DNA of 64,000 bases, from contig NZ_CP048397.1 of NCBI RefSeq assembly GCF_010384365.1, positions 3,224,001-3,288,000 on the forward strand. The letters run 5' to 3'. The notes under the pieces are model-generated. The model saw only the letters and a program-made list of their open reading frames with translations, searched no databases and was not told the DNA's origin. Made by a program: the position numbers and the translations under genes. Positions 24,081 to 36,593 of the stretch are shown here, one piece after another (within the stretch, counting starts at the first letter, position 1; every line of letters starts with the position of its first letter). This stretch comes from Streptomyces sp. S4.7 (GTDB lineage: Bacteria; Actinomycetota; Actinomycetes; Streptomycetales; Streptomycetaceae).

Positions 24081-24098
24081 AAGCAAGCGTGCTTGCTT
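24081..24098. promoter_or_regulatory. TetR operator candidate (site 2)
   Basis: AAGCAAGC-GT-GCTTGCTT is an inverted repeat with perfect 8-bp arms and a 2-bp centre, about 75 bp before the first gene of the catabolic operon. Its core CAAGCGTGCTTG differs at 2 of 12 positions from the core of site 1 at 9742-9753, suggesting the same regulator. Confidence 0.65.
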
Positions 24099-25132
24099 TA
24101 CTGGCCGGCGCTTTCCCGGCCCGTCCGCAGGGCCTCCGGTGCGGGCTCCGGTGCGGCTCCCTCCGCCACGGCCTTCCCGGCGGCCGACTCCTCGCGCCGC
24201 GTCCTGCGCCTGCCCGCCTGCGCCTGGACCGCTCCCACGCTCGCCATGATGACCAGCGCGATCGCCAGCGCGTCGGTGAGGGAGAGGCCCTGGTGCAGCA
24301 CGAGGAAGCCGGCCATCGCCGCGAGAGCCGGTTCCCCGCTCATCAGGATCGCGAACGTCGACGCGGGCAGCCGCCGCAGCGCGAGCAGTTCCAGGGTGTA
24401 CGGCAGGACGGACGACATCAGCGCCACCGCGAGCCCGAGCCCGATCGTGGACGGCACCAGCAGCTTCGAACCGGCGTCCATGATGCCGAGCGGCAGGGTG
24501 AGCACGGCGCCGAAGGCCATGGCCAGCGCGAGTCCGTCGGCCTGCGGGAAGCGCTGCCCGGTCCGGGCGCTGAAGACGATGTACGCCGCCCACATCACCC
24601 CCGCCGCCAGCGCGAACGCCGCGCCCACCGGGTCGAGCCGGTCGAACCCGCCGCCGCTGAGCAGCACCACACCGCCGAGCGCGAGGCCCGCCCACAGGAG
24701 GTTCGAGAGCCTGCGGGAGGCGATGACGGAGAGGGTGAGCGGCCCGAGGACCTCCAGGGTCACGGCGGCGCCCAGCGGGATGCGGTCGGCGGCCTGGTAG
24801 AAGAGGAGGTTCATGGCGGCCAGCACGGCGCCGAAGACGAGCACCGTGCCCCAGTCGGCGCGCGAGTGACCGCGGACCCTGGGCCGGCAGACCACGAGCA
24901 GGACGACCGCCGCGAGCAGGAGCCGCAGCGCCACCACGCCGACCGCGCCGGCCCGCGGCATCAGCAGTACGGCGATGGCGGCGCCGAACTGCACGGAGAG
25001 CATGCCCCCGACGACGAGCGCGACGGGCCCGAGCGTGCGCCGCCCCTTCTCCGCCGGCGCCCCGGCGGCCACCCCCACGGCCTCGGGGACCGCCACGACG
25101 GCGCCTGCGGCCGCGGTACGCGACTCCTCCAC
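24098..25132 (-). CDS. EamA-family (drug/metabolite) exporter
   Basis: A 344-residue membrane protein with ten predicted transmembrane segments between about residues 35 and 305, arranged as two EamA repeats (Ile-Pro-Leu-Gly-Ala-Ala-Val-Thr-Leu-Glu-Val-Leu-Gly-Pro in the first, Ser-Ser-Val-Leu-Pro-Tyr-Thr-Leu-Glu-Leu in the second). It resembles RhtA/YddG-like exporters of amino acids and metabolites. Both tails are hydrophilic and Ala/Glu-rich. The TAA stop touches operator site 2. Its own upstream region (25133-25210) holds two TGCAGTA repeats of unknown meaning. Confidence 0.85.
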   Translation of the reverse strand: MEESRTAAAGAVVAVPEAVGVAAGAPAEKGRRTLGPVALVVGGMLSVQFGAAIAVLLMPRAGAVGVVALRLLLAAVVLLVVCRPRVRGHSRADWGTVLVFGAVLAAMNLLFYQAADRIPLGAAVTLEVLGPLTLSVIASRRLSNLLWAGLALGGVVLLSGGGFDRLDPVGAAFALAAGVMWAAYIVFSARTGQRFPQADGLALAMAFGAVLTLPLGIMDAGSKLLVPSTIGLGLAVALMSSVLPYTLELLALRRLPASTFAILMSGEPALAAMAGFLVLHQGLSLTDALAIALVIMASVGAVQAQAGRRRTRREESAAGKAVAEGAAPEPAPEALRTGRESAGQ

Positions 25133-25283
25133 CGGGATCCTCCTCCAATTCAGCCAGACCCATCAGGTCAATTCAATGAACTACTGCATGCAACATACTG
25201 CACTGCGAAACACGACGGTCGACCCCCCGACCCCAGGCCACCGCGCCCGCGACCATCGGCTCTCCGCGACGGAGATTCCACCG

Positions 25284-25333
25284 TTGACACGATTGGCTAA
25301 TGAGACTAGCTTTTAGCTAACAACATTAGCCAA
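25284..25333 (+). promoter_or_regulatory. Promoter and TetR operator of the hydrolase-tetR operon
   Basis: TTGACA (25284-25289), 17-bp spacer and TAGCTT (25307-25312) make a consensus promoter. A 41-bp dyad with outer arms TTGGCTAATG (25293-25302) and CATTAGCCAA (25324-25333) and inner TAGC/GCTA overlaps the -10 and the start point. A repressor bound here would block transcription; the TetR of the same operon is the natural candidate. Confidence 0.75.
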
Positions 25334-25349
25334 CTATCCGGAGGACGTC

Positions 25350-26186
25350 ATGACCCAACACCTCGCCGTCGACGGCGGCACGATCGCTTACGAGGTGGCG
25401 GGGTCCGGGCCGCTGATCGTTCTCGCACACGGCATGGGTGACAGCCGCGCCGCGTACCGGGCCGTGGTTCCCCAACTGGTGGCCGCCGGCTACCGGGTCG
25501 CCGCGGTCGATCTGCGCGGCTGCGGCGAGTCCACCACCGACTGGCCCGACTGGAGCCGCACCGCCATCGCGGGCGACCTGCTCGCGGTGATCCGGCACCT
25601 GGGCGGCCCGGCCGTGCTCGTCGGCCACTCGATCTCCGGCGGCGCCGCCACCATCGCCGCGGCGCGGGAGCCCTCGCTGGTCACCGCGGTCGTCCAGCTG
25701 GCACCGTTCACCCGTAAGCAGTCGATCCGCCTCGGGGACCTGCGGGTGAAGCGCTTCCGGCAGGGCATGCTGCGGCTGCTCGGCGCGGCGACGTTCGGCA
25801 GCGTGCCGCTCTGGCGCTCCTACCTCGGCACGGCCTACCCCGGTGCGAGACCGGCCGACTGGGCGGAGCGGCTCGACCGCGTCGACTCCCTGCTGCGCGA
25901 GCCGGGCCGGATGAAGGCCCTGCAGGGCATGGGCCGCGGGGCCCCGGCCGACGCCGGTGCGCAACTGGCCAACGTACGCCGCCCCGTCCTGGTCGTCATG
26001 GGCACGCTCGACCCCGACTGGGCCGACCCGCACGCCGAGGGTTCGGCGATCGTCGAGGCCCTGCCGTCCGGTCTCGGCCGCCTGGAGATGATCGAGGGCG
26101 CCGGGCACTACCCGCACGACCAGTTCCCCGACCGGGTGGTCTCGCTCGTGCTCGCCTTCGTCCGCTCGGACGCCGCCCGTGCCTAG
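25350..26186 (+). CDS. Alpha/beta hydrolase
   Basis: A 278-residue alpha/beta hydrolase with HGMGDS oxyanion motif at 27-32, Asp-Leu-Arg-Gly-Cys-Gly-Glu-Ser loop, nucleophile Ser in GHSISGG at about 92-98, and a C-terminal Gly-Ala-Gly-His-Tyr-Pro histidine. The acid is probably the Asp of Leu-Asp-Pro-Asp-Trp. Substrate unknown. GGAGG precedes ATG 25350. It overlaps the start of the following TetR gene, and the pair is driven by a promoter with a built-in palindrome, so it probably degrades or detoxifies the ligand sensed by that regulator. Confidence 0.9.
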   Translation: MTQHLAVDGGTIAYEVAGSGPLIVLAHGMGDSRAAYRAVVPQLVAAGYRVAAVDLRGCGESTTDWPDWSRTAIAGDLLAVIRHLGGPAVLVGHSISGGAATIAAAREPSLVTAVVQLAPFTRKQSIRLGDLRVKRFRQGMLRLLGAATFGSVPLWRSYLGTAYPGARPADWAERLDRVDSLLREPGRMKALQGMGRGAPADAGAQLANVRRPVLVVMGTLDPDWADPHAEGSAIVEALPSGLGRLEMIEGAGHYPHDQFPDRVVSLVLAFVRSDAARA

Positions 26187-26742
26187 GGCCGGACTGGACC
26201 CGGCGGCCGTGGTCGCGGCCGGCGCCGCCCTCGCCGACGAGGTGGGCCTCTCCGGGCTGACGATGGGCCTGCTCGCCGAGCGGGTGGGCGTACGCACCCC
26301 GTCCCTCTACAAGCACGTGGGCGGCCAGGAGGACCTCACACGGCGCATCGCGGCCCTGGCGCTGAGCGAGGCCGCGGACGCCGTCGGCGGCGCGGTCCAG
26401 GGATACGCGGGCCGCGACGCCCTGGCGGCGGCGGCGCGCTCCTTCCGCGCCTTCGTCCTGGAACACCCCGGCCGGTACGCCGCGACGATCGGCGTCGAAC
26501 CGTCCGGCCCGGACGATCCGCTGGCCACCGCGGGCCGCCGGCTGCTCGACGCCTTCACGGCGGTCCTGCGCGGCTACGAGATCGACGAGGCCGACGTGGA
26601 CCACGCCCTGCGCATGCTCCGCAGCTTCTGCCACGGCTTCGCCACGCTCCAGTCGGCCAACGGCTTCCAGTGGAGCGCGGACGTGGACGAGAGCTTCGAG
26701 TGGCTGATCGCCTTCACCGACCGCGGGCTGCGCGCCATTTGA
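26179..26742 (+). CDS. TetR-family regulator with WHG-type ligand domain
   Basis: A 187-residue TetR protein starting at GTG 26179, overlapping the hydrolase stop by 8 nt. The DNA-binding domain spans about 5-52 (Leu-Thr-Met-Gly-Leu-Leu-Ala-Glu-Arg-Val-Gly-Val ... Ser-Leu-Tyr-Lys-His-Val). The C-terminal part has the Phe-Cys-His-Gly-Phe-Ala motif of the TetR_C/WHG group. It probably represses its own operon at 25293-25333. Confidence 0.9.
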   Translation: MPRAGLDPAAVVAAGAALADEVGLSGLTMGLLAERVGVRTPSLYKHVGGQEDLTRRIAALALSEAADAVGGAVQGYAGRDALAAAARSFRAFVLEHPGRYAATIGVEPSGPDDPLATAGRRLLDAFTAVLRGYEIDEADVDHALRMLRSFCHGFATLQSANGFQWSADVDESFEWLIAFTDRGLRAI

Positions 26743-26806
26743 GCCCGCGGACGCCACCGACCACCGACGGCACCGACACCGACACCGCCGACGTGCGGAT
26801 CGCCCC

Positions 26807-27940
26807 TCAGCCGACCGGCTGGGCGAGCCCTGTGACCGTCGACCACCGGGGCCCGGTGTCGCGGTCGTGGCTCCATACGTACTGGCTGTCCGGGGTGCGC
26901 GTCATGCCGAAGTCGTAGAGGTCCGGCCGGTCGTGGTGCTCCCAGCGGGCGACGGCCGTCCCGATCTCCTCAAGAAGGCGTCGTGGCCCTCCCTGGAAGG
27001 CGGCGCCCGGTCCGGACACGGAAGCGGTCAGGGTCGCCCAGGAGGAACGGCCGTCGTGGGCCCAGGCCACCGGTCCGTCCCGGTCCCCGAGGACGATCTC
27101 CACGTCCGGCAGGAGCACCCGCAGCGCGAACAACAGGTGCGGATCGGACAGTCGCGTCAGATCGAGGGTGTGGGCGCCCTCGACCTCGGCCGGGTCGTGA
27201 CCGCGCACCTCCTGCCAGCCGGCGCGGGCCGGAGCGCCGCGGGCGGGCATGAACAGGGCGAGCCCCTGGACCCAGCCGGTGGCGGAGAGCCCGTCGGCCG
27301 CGACGGTGAGGGCGACATGCCCCATGCGGCCCCACGGGGTGACGATCCGTCCGCCTGGCCGGGTCTGGGCCACCCACTCCCACGGGACGGTCTCCACCGC
27401 GTACGTCGACTCGACCCGGTCGTACGGGCCATCCGGCGCGTGACCGAGCCGCCCGTCCCCGGTGACCACGGTGACCTCCGCCCCCGCGGCCTCCAGGCGG
27501 GTGCGCGCCGTCGCCGCGAGACCGGGTTCGGCCTCCACGCTGGTCACCCGCCCCGGCCCGGCGCGACGGGCGAGCAGCGCCGCGTTCCAGCCGGTGCCGG
27601 TACCGAGCTCCAGGACCCGGTGGCCGGGCTCCGCCATCAGGGCATCGAGCATGTCCACCACCACGGACTGACAGGACAGGCTGGATGTGGCCCGTCCGTC
27701 TCCCACCTGGGTGACGGCGGGATCACCCGGGCCGCCGTAGACCTCGGCGGCCCACCGCTCCGGCTCCGTCGCGCGGCTCACCGCGACGTAGGCGTCGCCG
27801 TCCCAGCGCCACAGCGTGTCGGGTGCGAACGAGTGCCGGGGAACGGCGTCGACGGCCGCCCGCACCCACGGCGAGTCCGCGGGCCAGCCGCCCCGCTCCG
27901 CCATCGCCTCGGCCAGCGCGATCCGCCGCTCCTCGAACAC
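26807..27940 (-). CDS. PIMT-like O-methyltransferase (cassette B)
   Basis: A 377-residue protein built like the enzyme of cassette A: Ala-Val-Pro-Arg-His at 32-36, substrate loop Ala-Thr-Ser-Ser-Leu-Ser at 84-89, SAM motif ELGTGTGWN at 111-119, Gly-Gly-Arg-Ile-Val-Thr-Pro-Trp near 190. The C-terminal extension ends with the same landmarks: Ser-Trp-Ala-Thr, GPRRLLEEI, Arg-Trp-Glu, Arg-Pro and Tyr-Val-Trp. Start GTG 27940 is exactly 5 nt after the peptide stop. The two enzymes are clearly paralogous but well diverged. Likely reaction: SAM-dependent methylation of an Asp side chain in the upstream peptide, possibly leading to aspartimide. Confidence 0.8.
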   Translation of the reverse strand: MFEERRIALAEAMAERGGWPADSPWVRAAVDAVPRHSFAPDTLWRWDGDAYVAVSRATEPERWAAEVYGGPGDPAVTQVGDGRATSSLSCQSVVVDMLDALMAEPGHRVLELGTGTGWNAALLARRAGPGRVTSVEAEPGLAATARTRLEAAGAEVTVVTGDGRLGHAPDGPYDRVESTYAVETVPWEWVAQTRPGGRIVTPWGRMGHVALTVAADGLSATGWVQGLALFMPARGAPARAGWQEVRGHDPAEVEGAHTLDLTRLSDPHLLFALRVLLPDVEIVLGDRDGPVAWAHDGRSSWATLTASVSGPGAAFQGGPRRLLEEIGTAVARWEHHDRPDLYDFGMTRTPDSQYVWSHDRDTGPRWSTVTGLAQPVG

Positions 27941-27945
27941 GGCGC

Positions 27946-28059
27946 CTACTTCCGGCGGTTGCCGGAGGGAGGCGGCGGTTTGGGCACCTCGCTGTCGCCG
28001 TTGCCCGGCGGCGGCTTGCCCTGCGAAAGGTCCGGCTCGGGCTTGCGGTGATCCCCCAT
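27946..28059 (-). CDS. Proline-rich small peptide, candidate RiPP precursor (cassette B)
   Basis: A 37-residue peptide beginning MGDHRKPEPDL, with Asn-Gly-Asp at 20-22, runs of three and four prolines and a basic Asn-Arg-Arg-Lys end. GGAAGGGG lies 7 nt before ATG 28059. The TAG stop is 5 nt before the methyltransferase start, the same spacing as in cassette A. It is too short for standard gene callers and would be missed in most annotations. A 16-bp near-palindrome (28080-28095) sits just upstream of the ribosome binding site. Confidence 0.6.
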   Translation of the reverse strand: MGDHRKPEPDLSQGKPPPGNGDSEVPKPPPPSGNRRK

Positions 28060-28079
28060 GACACATCCCCTTCCTGAAG

Positions 28080-28095
28080 GTAGTCGATCAACTAC
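28080..28095. promoter_or_regulatory. Near-perfect 16-bp palindrome before cassette B
   Basis: GTAGTCGATCAACTAC is palindromic except for one pair. It lies about 20 bp before the peptide start codon, where a repressor would block transcription or initiation. The region is also unusually AT-rich for the window. Confidence 0.4.
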
Positions 28096-28199
28096 AGAGT
28101 GCTACATGTTCGATCGGTGGAGCAAGCGATCCGAGGAGATCGGCGACCGACTCCCGTGGCACTGACCGCGCAGACCCGGCGCACTCGGGAGCGCATCCG

Positions 28200-32375
<4,176 letters not shown>

Positions 32376-32395
32376 CCCCACCCCGCGCCGTCGAC

Positions 32396-32428
32396 CGGCC
32401 CCGTCCCCTTTCGTTGGGGGCGGGGCCG
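32396..32428 (+). terminator. serC terminator
   Basis: CGGCCCCGTCCCC (32396-32408) pairs with GGGGGCGGGGCCG (32416-32428) over 13 bp with one G-U pair, followed by TCACTCTT. Confidence 0.75.
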
Positions 32429-32444
32429 TCACTCTTGCGCGTGC

Positions 32445-32723
32445 ATGATCACGTTCACGACGAATCGGGCTGTCCCGGCTTACGATGATGGTCTCGACAA
32501 CAAGGTCACCGCTTACGCCGAGGCCAAGATCCCCGTCTACGTGATCGTCGACCGCAGACACACCCGACCGCACGTGCTCACCGACCCCGTCGCCGGCGAC
32601 TACGCAAGCCACCGCATCCACGCGCCCGGCGAGCAGATCGTCCTCCCCGAGTCGATCGGCGCCGAGGTGAAGCCCGACGTCTCGGCCGTGCTCAAGACCG
32701 GGGAGCCCAGGAACGCGACCTGA
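32445..32723 (+). pseudogene. Uma2-family remnant (C-terminal part)
   Basis: The 92-codon ORF aligns from about 32475 with the C-terminal third of Uma2/DUF820 proteins: Asp-Asn-Lys-Val-Thr-Ala-Tyr-Ala-Glu-Ala-Lys-Ile-Pro-Val-Tyr-Val-Ile-Val-Asp, then a Glu-Gln-Ile-Val-Leu-Pro strand. The intact relative at 40457-41059 has the same segments. The N-terminal catalytic part (PD-(D/E)XK-like fold) is missing and no ribosome binding site is seen, so it is a decayed copy. Confidence 0.7.
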
Positions 32724-32726
32724 CGG

Positions 32727-33584
32727 TCACCGGCTCAGCCGCTGGAACCTCCGCACCGCCAGTGGGACGAACAGCAGCGTGATCGCCACCGGCCAGGCCA
32801 CCGACAGCAGCAGTGCGTGTTCCTCCGGCCAGGTGCCGCCGCTCGCCACCGGGTTGCCGAACAGTTCCCGGGTCGCCGTCACCGTCGCCGACACCGGGTT
32901 CCACGCGGCGACCACGCCCAGCCAGTCCGGCATCAGGGACGGGGCGACGAAGACGCTGGAGATCATCGTCACCGGGAAGGCGACGGCGAAGAGACTTCCG
33001 GCCTGTTCGGGGCCCGGGACGACCAGGCCGAGCCAGACTCCGACCCAGATCAGCGAGAAGCGCAGCAGCATGAGCAGGCCGAAGGCCGCCAGGAAGGCGA
33101 GCAGGCCGCCGTCCGCGCGCCAGCCGATCGCCAGGGCTGTGAGCGCGAGGATCGCCAGTTCCGCGCACGCGGTGAGCATGTCCCCGACGCCGCGTCCCGT
33201 GACCACCGCCGACGGTGCCATCGGCATCGACCGGAAGCGGTCGTGCACTCCCTTGCTGGAGTCGGTGACGAAAGCGGTCGCCGTGTTCATGAAGCCGAAG
33301 GCCATCGTCATGGTGAACATGCCCGGCATCAGGAACTCCCGGTAGTCACCCCCGCCCGGCACCTTCATCGCGCTACCGAAGACATAGCCGTAGAGCAGCA
33401 CGGAGACGAGCGGGAAGCCCAGCATCCAGAGGATGTAGGAGGGCTGGCGCTGATAGTGGGTCAGGCTGCGGCGTACGAGGTTCCAGCAGTCGGCCACCGC
33501 CCAGTAGGCGCGGCCGTGCGTGTCGTCCACCACCAGGCTCACCCCCGCGTTCTGATCCGTCCTCGGATCCGTGTTGGTGCTCAT
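32727..33584 (-). CDS. ABC-2 type exporter permease (DrrB-like)
   Basis: A 285-residue integral membrane protein with six hydrophobic segments between about 48 and 280 and the ABC-2 pattern (Phe-Leu-Met-Pro-Gly-Met near 86, [10 protein letters not shown] near 113, Trp-Asn-Pro-Val-Ser near 229). It forms an exporter with the ATPase encoded immediately upstream; the ATG of this gene overlaps the ATPase stop as ATGA. Such pairs often export antibiotics or lipids. Confidence 0.92.
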   Translation of the reverse strand: MSTNTDPRTDQNAGVSLVVDDTHGRAYWAVADCWNLVRRSLTHYQRQPSYILWMLGFPLVSVLLYGYVFGSAMKVPGGGDYREFLMPGMFTMTMAFGFMNTATAFVTDSSKGVHDRFRSMPMAPSAVVTGRGVGDMLTACAELAILALTALAIGWRADGGLLAFLAAFGLLMLLRFSLIWVGVWLGLVVPGPEQAGSLFAVAFPVTMISSVFVAPSLMPDWLGVVAAWNPVSATVTATRELFGNPVASGGTWPEEHALLLSVAWPVAITLLFVPLAVRRFQRLSR

Positions 33585-34609
33585 GCCGCCACCTCGGTCT
33601 TCGTCCTCTTCGTCGTCGTCGCGTCGGTCGGCGCCTCTTCCGAACGGTGGCCCGTCAGCCGCAGGAACACGTCGTCCAGGCTCGGACGGCGCAGGCCGAT
33701 GTCCTCCGCCGCGATCCCCCGGTCCCGCAGCTCCCGCGCGACGTCCGTCAGCGCGGCCACCCGGTCGGTGACGGGCGTGTGCACCCGGCGTGCCTCGGTG
33801 TCCGTCGCCGGCACCGATCCCGCGACGCGTGCCACCACCTCGGCCGCCGCCGGGAGTTCGCGCTCGTCGTGGACGACGACCTCGATCAGGTCACCGCCCA
33901 CGGTGTTCTTCAGCCCGTCCGGTGTGTCGTCGGCGATCGCCCGCCCCCGGTCGATGACCGTGATGTGCGAGGCGAGCTTGTCGGCCTCGTCCAGATACTG
34001 CGTCGTGAGCAGCACGGTCGTACCGCCCGCCACCAGCGCCCGCACGGCGTCCCAGACCTCGCCGCGCCCGCGCGGGTCGAGTCCGGTCGTCGGCTCGTCG
34101 AGGAAGAGGACCCGGGGCGCGAGGATCATCGACGCGGCGAGGTCGAGCCGGCGCCGCATACCGCCGCTGTACTCGCGCACGCCCTTGTCCGCCGCGTCCA
34201 CCAGGTCGAATCGCTCCAGCAGTTCCCCGGCGCGCAGCGCGGCCCGCCGTCCGCCGAGGTGGAAGAGGCGGCCGAACATCTCCAGGTTCTGCCGGCCGGT
34301 GAGGATCTCGTCGACCGCCGCGTACTGCCCGGTGAGCCCGATCCGGGCGCGGACGGTGCGCGGTGCGGTGCGCACATCGGCCCCGGCGACCGTCGCGCGC
34401 CCACCGTCGAGCCTCAGCAGGGTGGCGAGCGCGCGTACGGCGGTGGTCTTGCCCGCGCCGTTCGGGCCGAGGAGGCCGTGCACGGTTCCGGTGCGTACGG
34501 CGAGGTCGAAGCCGTCGAGGGCGTAGGTGTCCCCGTAACGCTTGCGGATCGCTTCGGCGTGCACGGCGTATTCGGTCGCGTTGTCGTCGGTCACGGCGTG
34601 GTCGTTCAC
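33581..34609 (-). CDS. ABC exporter ATPase (DrrA-like)
   Basis: A 342-residue ATPase of the daunorubicin-resistance type. Walker A is GPNGAGKTT near 44-52, the signature is Tyr-Ser-Gly-Gly-Met-Arg-Arg-Arg near 144, Walker B [14 protein letters not shown] follows, and the DrrA-type C-terminal region (about 215-330) is present. GTG 34609 has GGAGGGG just upstream. Its promoter region holds two 13-bp direct repeats and faces a divergent TetR gene, the usual set-up for ligand-induced export. Confidence 0.92.
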   Translation of the reverse strand: MNDHAVTDDNATEYAVHAEAIRKRYGDTYALDGFDLAVRTGTVHGLLGPNGAGKTTAVRALATLLRLDGGRATVAGADVRTAPRTVRARIGLTGQYAAVDEILTGRQNLEMFGRLFHLGGRRAALRAGELLERFDLVDAADKGVREYSGGMRRRLDLAASMILAPRVLFLDEPTTGLDPRGRGEVWDAVRALVAGGTTVLLTTQYLDEADKLASHITVIDRGRAIADDTPDGLKNTVGGDLIEVVVHDERELPAAAEVVARVAGSVPATDTEARRVHTPVTDRVAALTDVARELRDRGIAAEDIGLRRPSLDDVFLRLTGHRSEEAPTDATTTKRTKTEVAA

Positions 34610-34628
34610 TGCCCCTCCAGGGAACTGA

Positions 34629-34661
34629 GTACGGTGTACCCAAGAAGCGTACATGGTACCC
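34629..34661. promoter_or_regulatory. Two direct repeats, TetR operator candidate
   Basis: GTACGGTGTACCC (34629-34641) and GTACATGGTACCC (34649-34661) are repeated with a 20-bp period, that is two helical turns. Each contains two GTAC blocks 3 bp apart. They occupy the divergent promoter between the ABC exporter and tetR. Confidence 0.6.
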
Positions 34662-34691
34662 AGTTGATGTCCAGCCGTTTAGGCTGGGGCC

Positions 34692-35462
34692 ATGGCGACG
34701 ACGGAAAGCAGCGGCAGCGGCGACGTGTCCCGCAGCATGGAACTCCTCTGGGGCACCGGCGAGCGGGCGACCCGGGGACCCAAACCGGGGCTCACGCTCG
34801 ACCGGATCGTCACGGCCGCCGTCGAACTCGCGGACGCCGAGGGGCTCTCCGCGGTCTCGATGCGCAGACTCTCCACGGAGCTGGGCGCGGGAACGATGTC
34901 GCTCTACCGCCATGTCCCCGGCCGGGCCGAGCTGGTGGACCTGATGCTGGACCGCGTACAGAGCGAGTCCGGTACGCCCACCGCCGAACCGGATCCCTCG
35001 GCCGCCCCCGGCTGGCGGAAGACCGTCGAGACGGCGGCCCGCGGCGAACTCGCCCTCTACCAGGCCCACCCCTGGCTGGTCTCCGTCAACCAGACCAGGC
35101 CCGTCCTCGGCCCCGGCGCCGTCGGCGGCATGGAGACGATGCTCACCGGCATAAAGGACATGGGCCTGACCGACCCCGAGCTGATCTCCGTGATCATCAT
35201 GGTCAGCGGTTACGTCTCAGGCGTCGCCCGCACCCAGGTGCAGGCCGTCGAGGTCCAGCAGGCGAGCGGCATCAGCGACGACGAGTTCTGGAAGGCGCAG
35301 GCGCCGATCCTGTCGGCGGTGATGAACAGCGGGCGCTACCCGGTGATGGCCACGCTCTCGGAAGACGCGTTCGGCCCCGACTTCGACCACTTCGAGTTCG
35401 GGCTCCAGCGGCTGCTCGACGGCCTGGAGGTGCTGGTCGCGCGGCGCACCGGCGGCGGCTGA
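34692..35462 (+). CDS. TetR/AcrR-family regulator of the ABC exporter
   Basis: A 256-residue TetR protein with an N-terminal extension; the helix-turn-helix covers about 34-80 (Leu-Asp-Arg-Ile-Val-Thr-Ala-Ala ... Met-Ser-Leu-Tyr-Arg-His-Val). The C-terminal part is of the TetR_C class associated with drug exporters. TAGGCT at 34680-34685 is 6 nt before ATG 34692, so the mRNA is probably leaderless. It is divergent from the exporter and likely binds the repeats at 34629-34661. Confidence 0.92.
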   Translation: MATTESSGSGDVSRSMELLWGTGERATRGPKPGLTLDRIVTAAVELADAEGLSAVSMRRLSTELGAGTMSLYRHVPGRAELVDLMLDRVQSESGTPTAEPDPSAAPGWRKTVETAARGELALYQAHPWLVSVNQTRPVLGPGAVGGMETMLTGIKDMGLTDPELISVIIMVSGYVSGVARTQVQAVEVQQASGISDDEFWKAQAPILSAVMNSGRYPVMATLSEDAFGPDFDHFEFGLQRLLDGLEVLVARRTGGG

Positions 35463-35478
35463 GCCGGTATCCGCTTCC

Positions 35479-36528
35479 TCAGCCGCTCTGCTTCCGGCGC
35501 CTGAACCCGAAGAACAGCACGGCGGCTCCCACGAGCACCACCGCGCCGATGGTGATGTTCCCGCTCTCGCCCCCGACGCCGTCCCCCGCCGCGCCGTCGC
35601 CCGTGCTTCCCGCGCCTCCGGACGAACCGCCCTCCTTGTCGATGTCGACGCGCTCGACCTGGCTGCGCGTCCCCTCCGTGCCGAACATCAGGGCCGACCC
35701 GTCCAGGGTGTACGTCACCGACTCGGCCTGCCCCTGGATCGGGGCCCGGACGCGGTGGTCGGCGCCCGGGCGGCCGTTCTTCCACACGTAACCGCGGGCG
35801 CTGAAGTACGAGCGCAGCAGCAGTTCCCTGCCGTCCGGCGAGAACGCGCCGTCGGTCACCCACGGCACCTCGCCGATGCGGGTGAAGGTGTTCGTGCCGT
35901 TCGCGGTGAGCTCGGCCGGGCCTTCGTAGAGGCCGCCACCGTCCTCGTTCTTCGAGGCGATGTAGAGGCGGCCGGTGGCGGGATGGACCATCAGCGCCTC
36001 GGCGTCGCGCGGGCCGTCCGCGTACCTCACGGTGTACTGCGTGGCGTCGACCGTCGCGTCCGCGAGCGTCTTCGGCTCGGGGAAGCGGTAGATCCAGACG
36101 TGGTCCCAGCTGCCGTTGAGGTTGTCGCCGATGTCACCGACGTAGATGTCTCCGTCGGCGCCGACGGAGATCGCCTCCATGTCACGGGGCTCGCCGACCC
36201 CGCGCATGGTGATCGTCGCGACGGTCTCGCCGGTCCGCGAGTCGATGCCGTAGACGAGGGGCTTGTCCTGGTCGTTGTGCGTCCAGTACACGCCCGGGTG
36301 CGCGCGGCTGGCGGCGAGACCGCTGGACTCGGTGATGCGCGGGTCCGTGATCCGGAAGCTCCGGTCGGGGTCGGCGGCGGGCGCGGCCGGTGCGGCTACG
36401 GCCGCCGGGCCGCAGAGCGCGCCCGCCGCGCCCGCCAGGACGAGCACCGCCGCCGCGAGGACGGACCGGACACGGCCCGCGCGCGGAACGGGGGGCGGAG
36501 ACGGACGCACGTCCTTGACCTTGACCAT
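35479..36528 (-). CDS. Secreted, membrane-anchored beta-propeller-like protein
   Basis: A 349-residue exported protein. A long signal peptide with an Arg-rich start and hydrophobic core ends near residue 50. The middle holds repeated Asp-rich strands such as Val-Gly-Asp-Ile-Gly-Asp-Asn and Phe-Ser-Pro-Asp-Gly-Arg-Glu-Leu, like WD40/PD40 or esterase-like propellers. A Gly/Ser linker (about 303-325) leads to one transmembrane segment and a C-terminal Arg-Arg-Arg-Lys, an anchor like that of sorted or tail-anchored surface proteins but without LPXTG. Function unknown. ATG 36528 lacks a clear ribosome binding site; GTG 36570 is possible. Confidence 0.8.
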   Translation of the reverse strand: MVKVKDVRPSPPPVPRAGRVRSVLAAAVLVLAGAAGALCGPAAVAAPAAPAADPDRSFRITDPRITESSGLAASRAHPGVYWTHNDQDKPLVYGIDSRTGETVATITMRGVGEPRDMEAISVGADGDIYVGDIGDNLNGSWDHVWIYRFPEPKTLADATVDATQYTVRYADGPRDAEALMVHPATGRLYIASKNEDGGGLYEGPAELTANGTNTFTRIGEVPWVTDGAFSPDGRELLLRSYFSARGYVWKNGRPGADHRVRAPIQGQAESVTYTLDGSALMFGTEGTRSQVERVDIDKEGGSSGGAGSTGDGAAGDGVGGESGNITIGAVVLVGAAVLFFGFRRRKQSG

Positions 36529-36593
36529 GGGCCAAGACTGCCACCTCGCAGGCCGGGGACGGTCGTCCACCGGCCATCGGGGATGATGATCCG

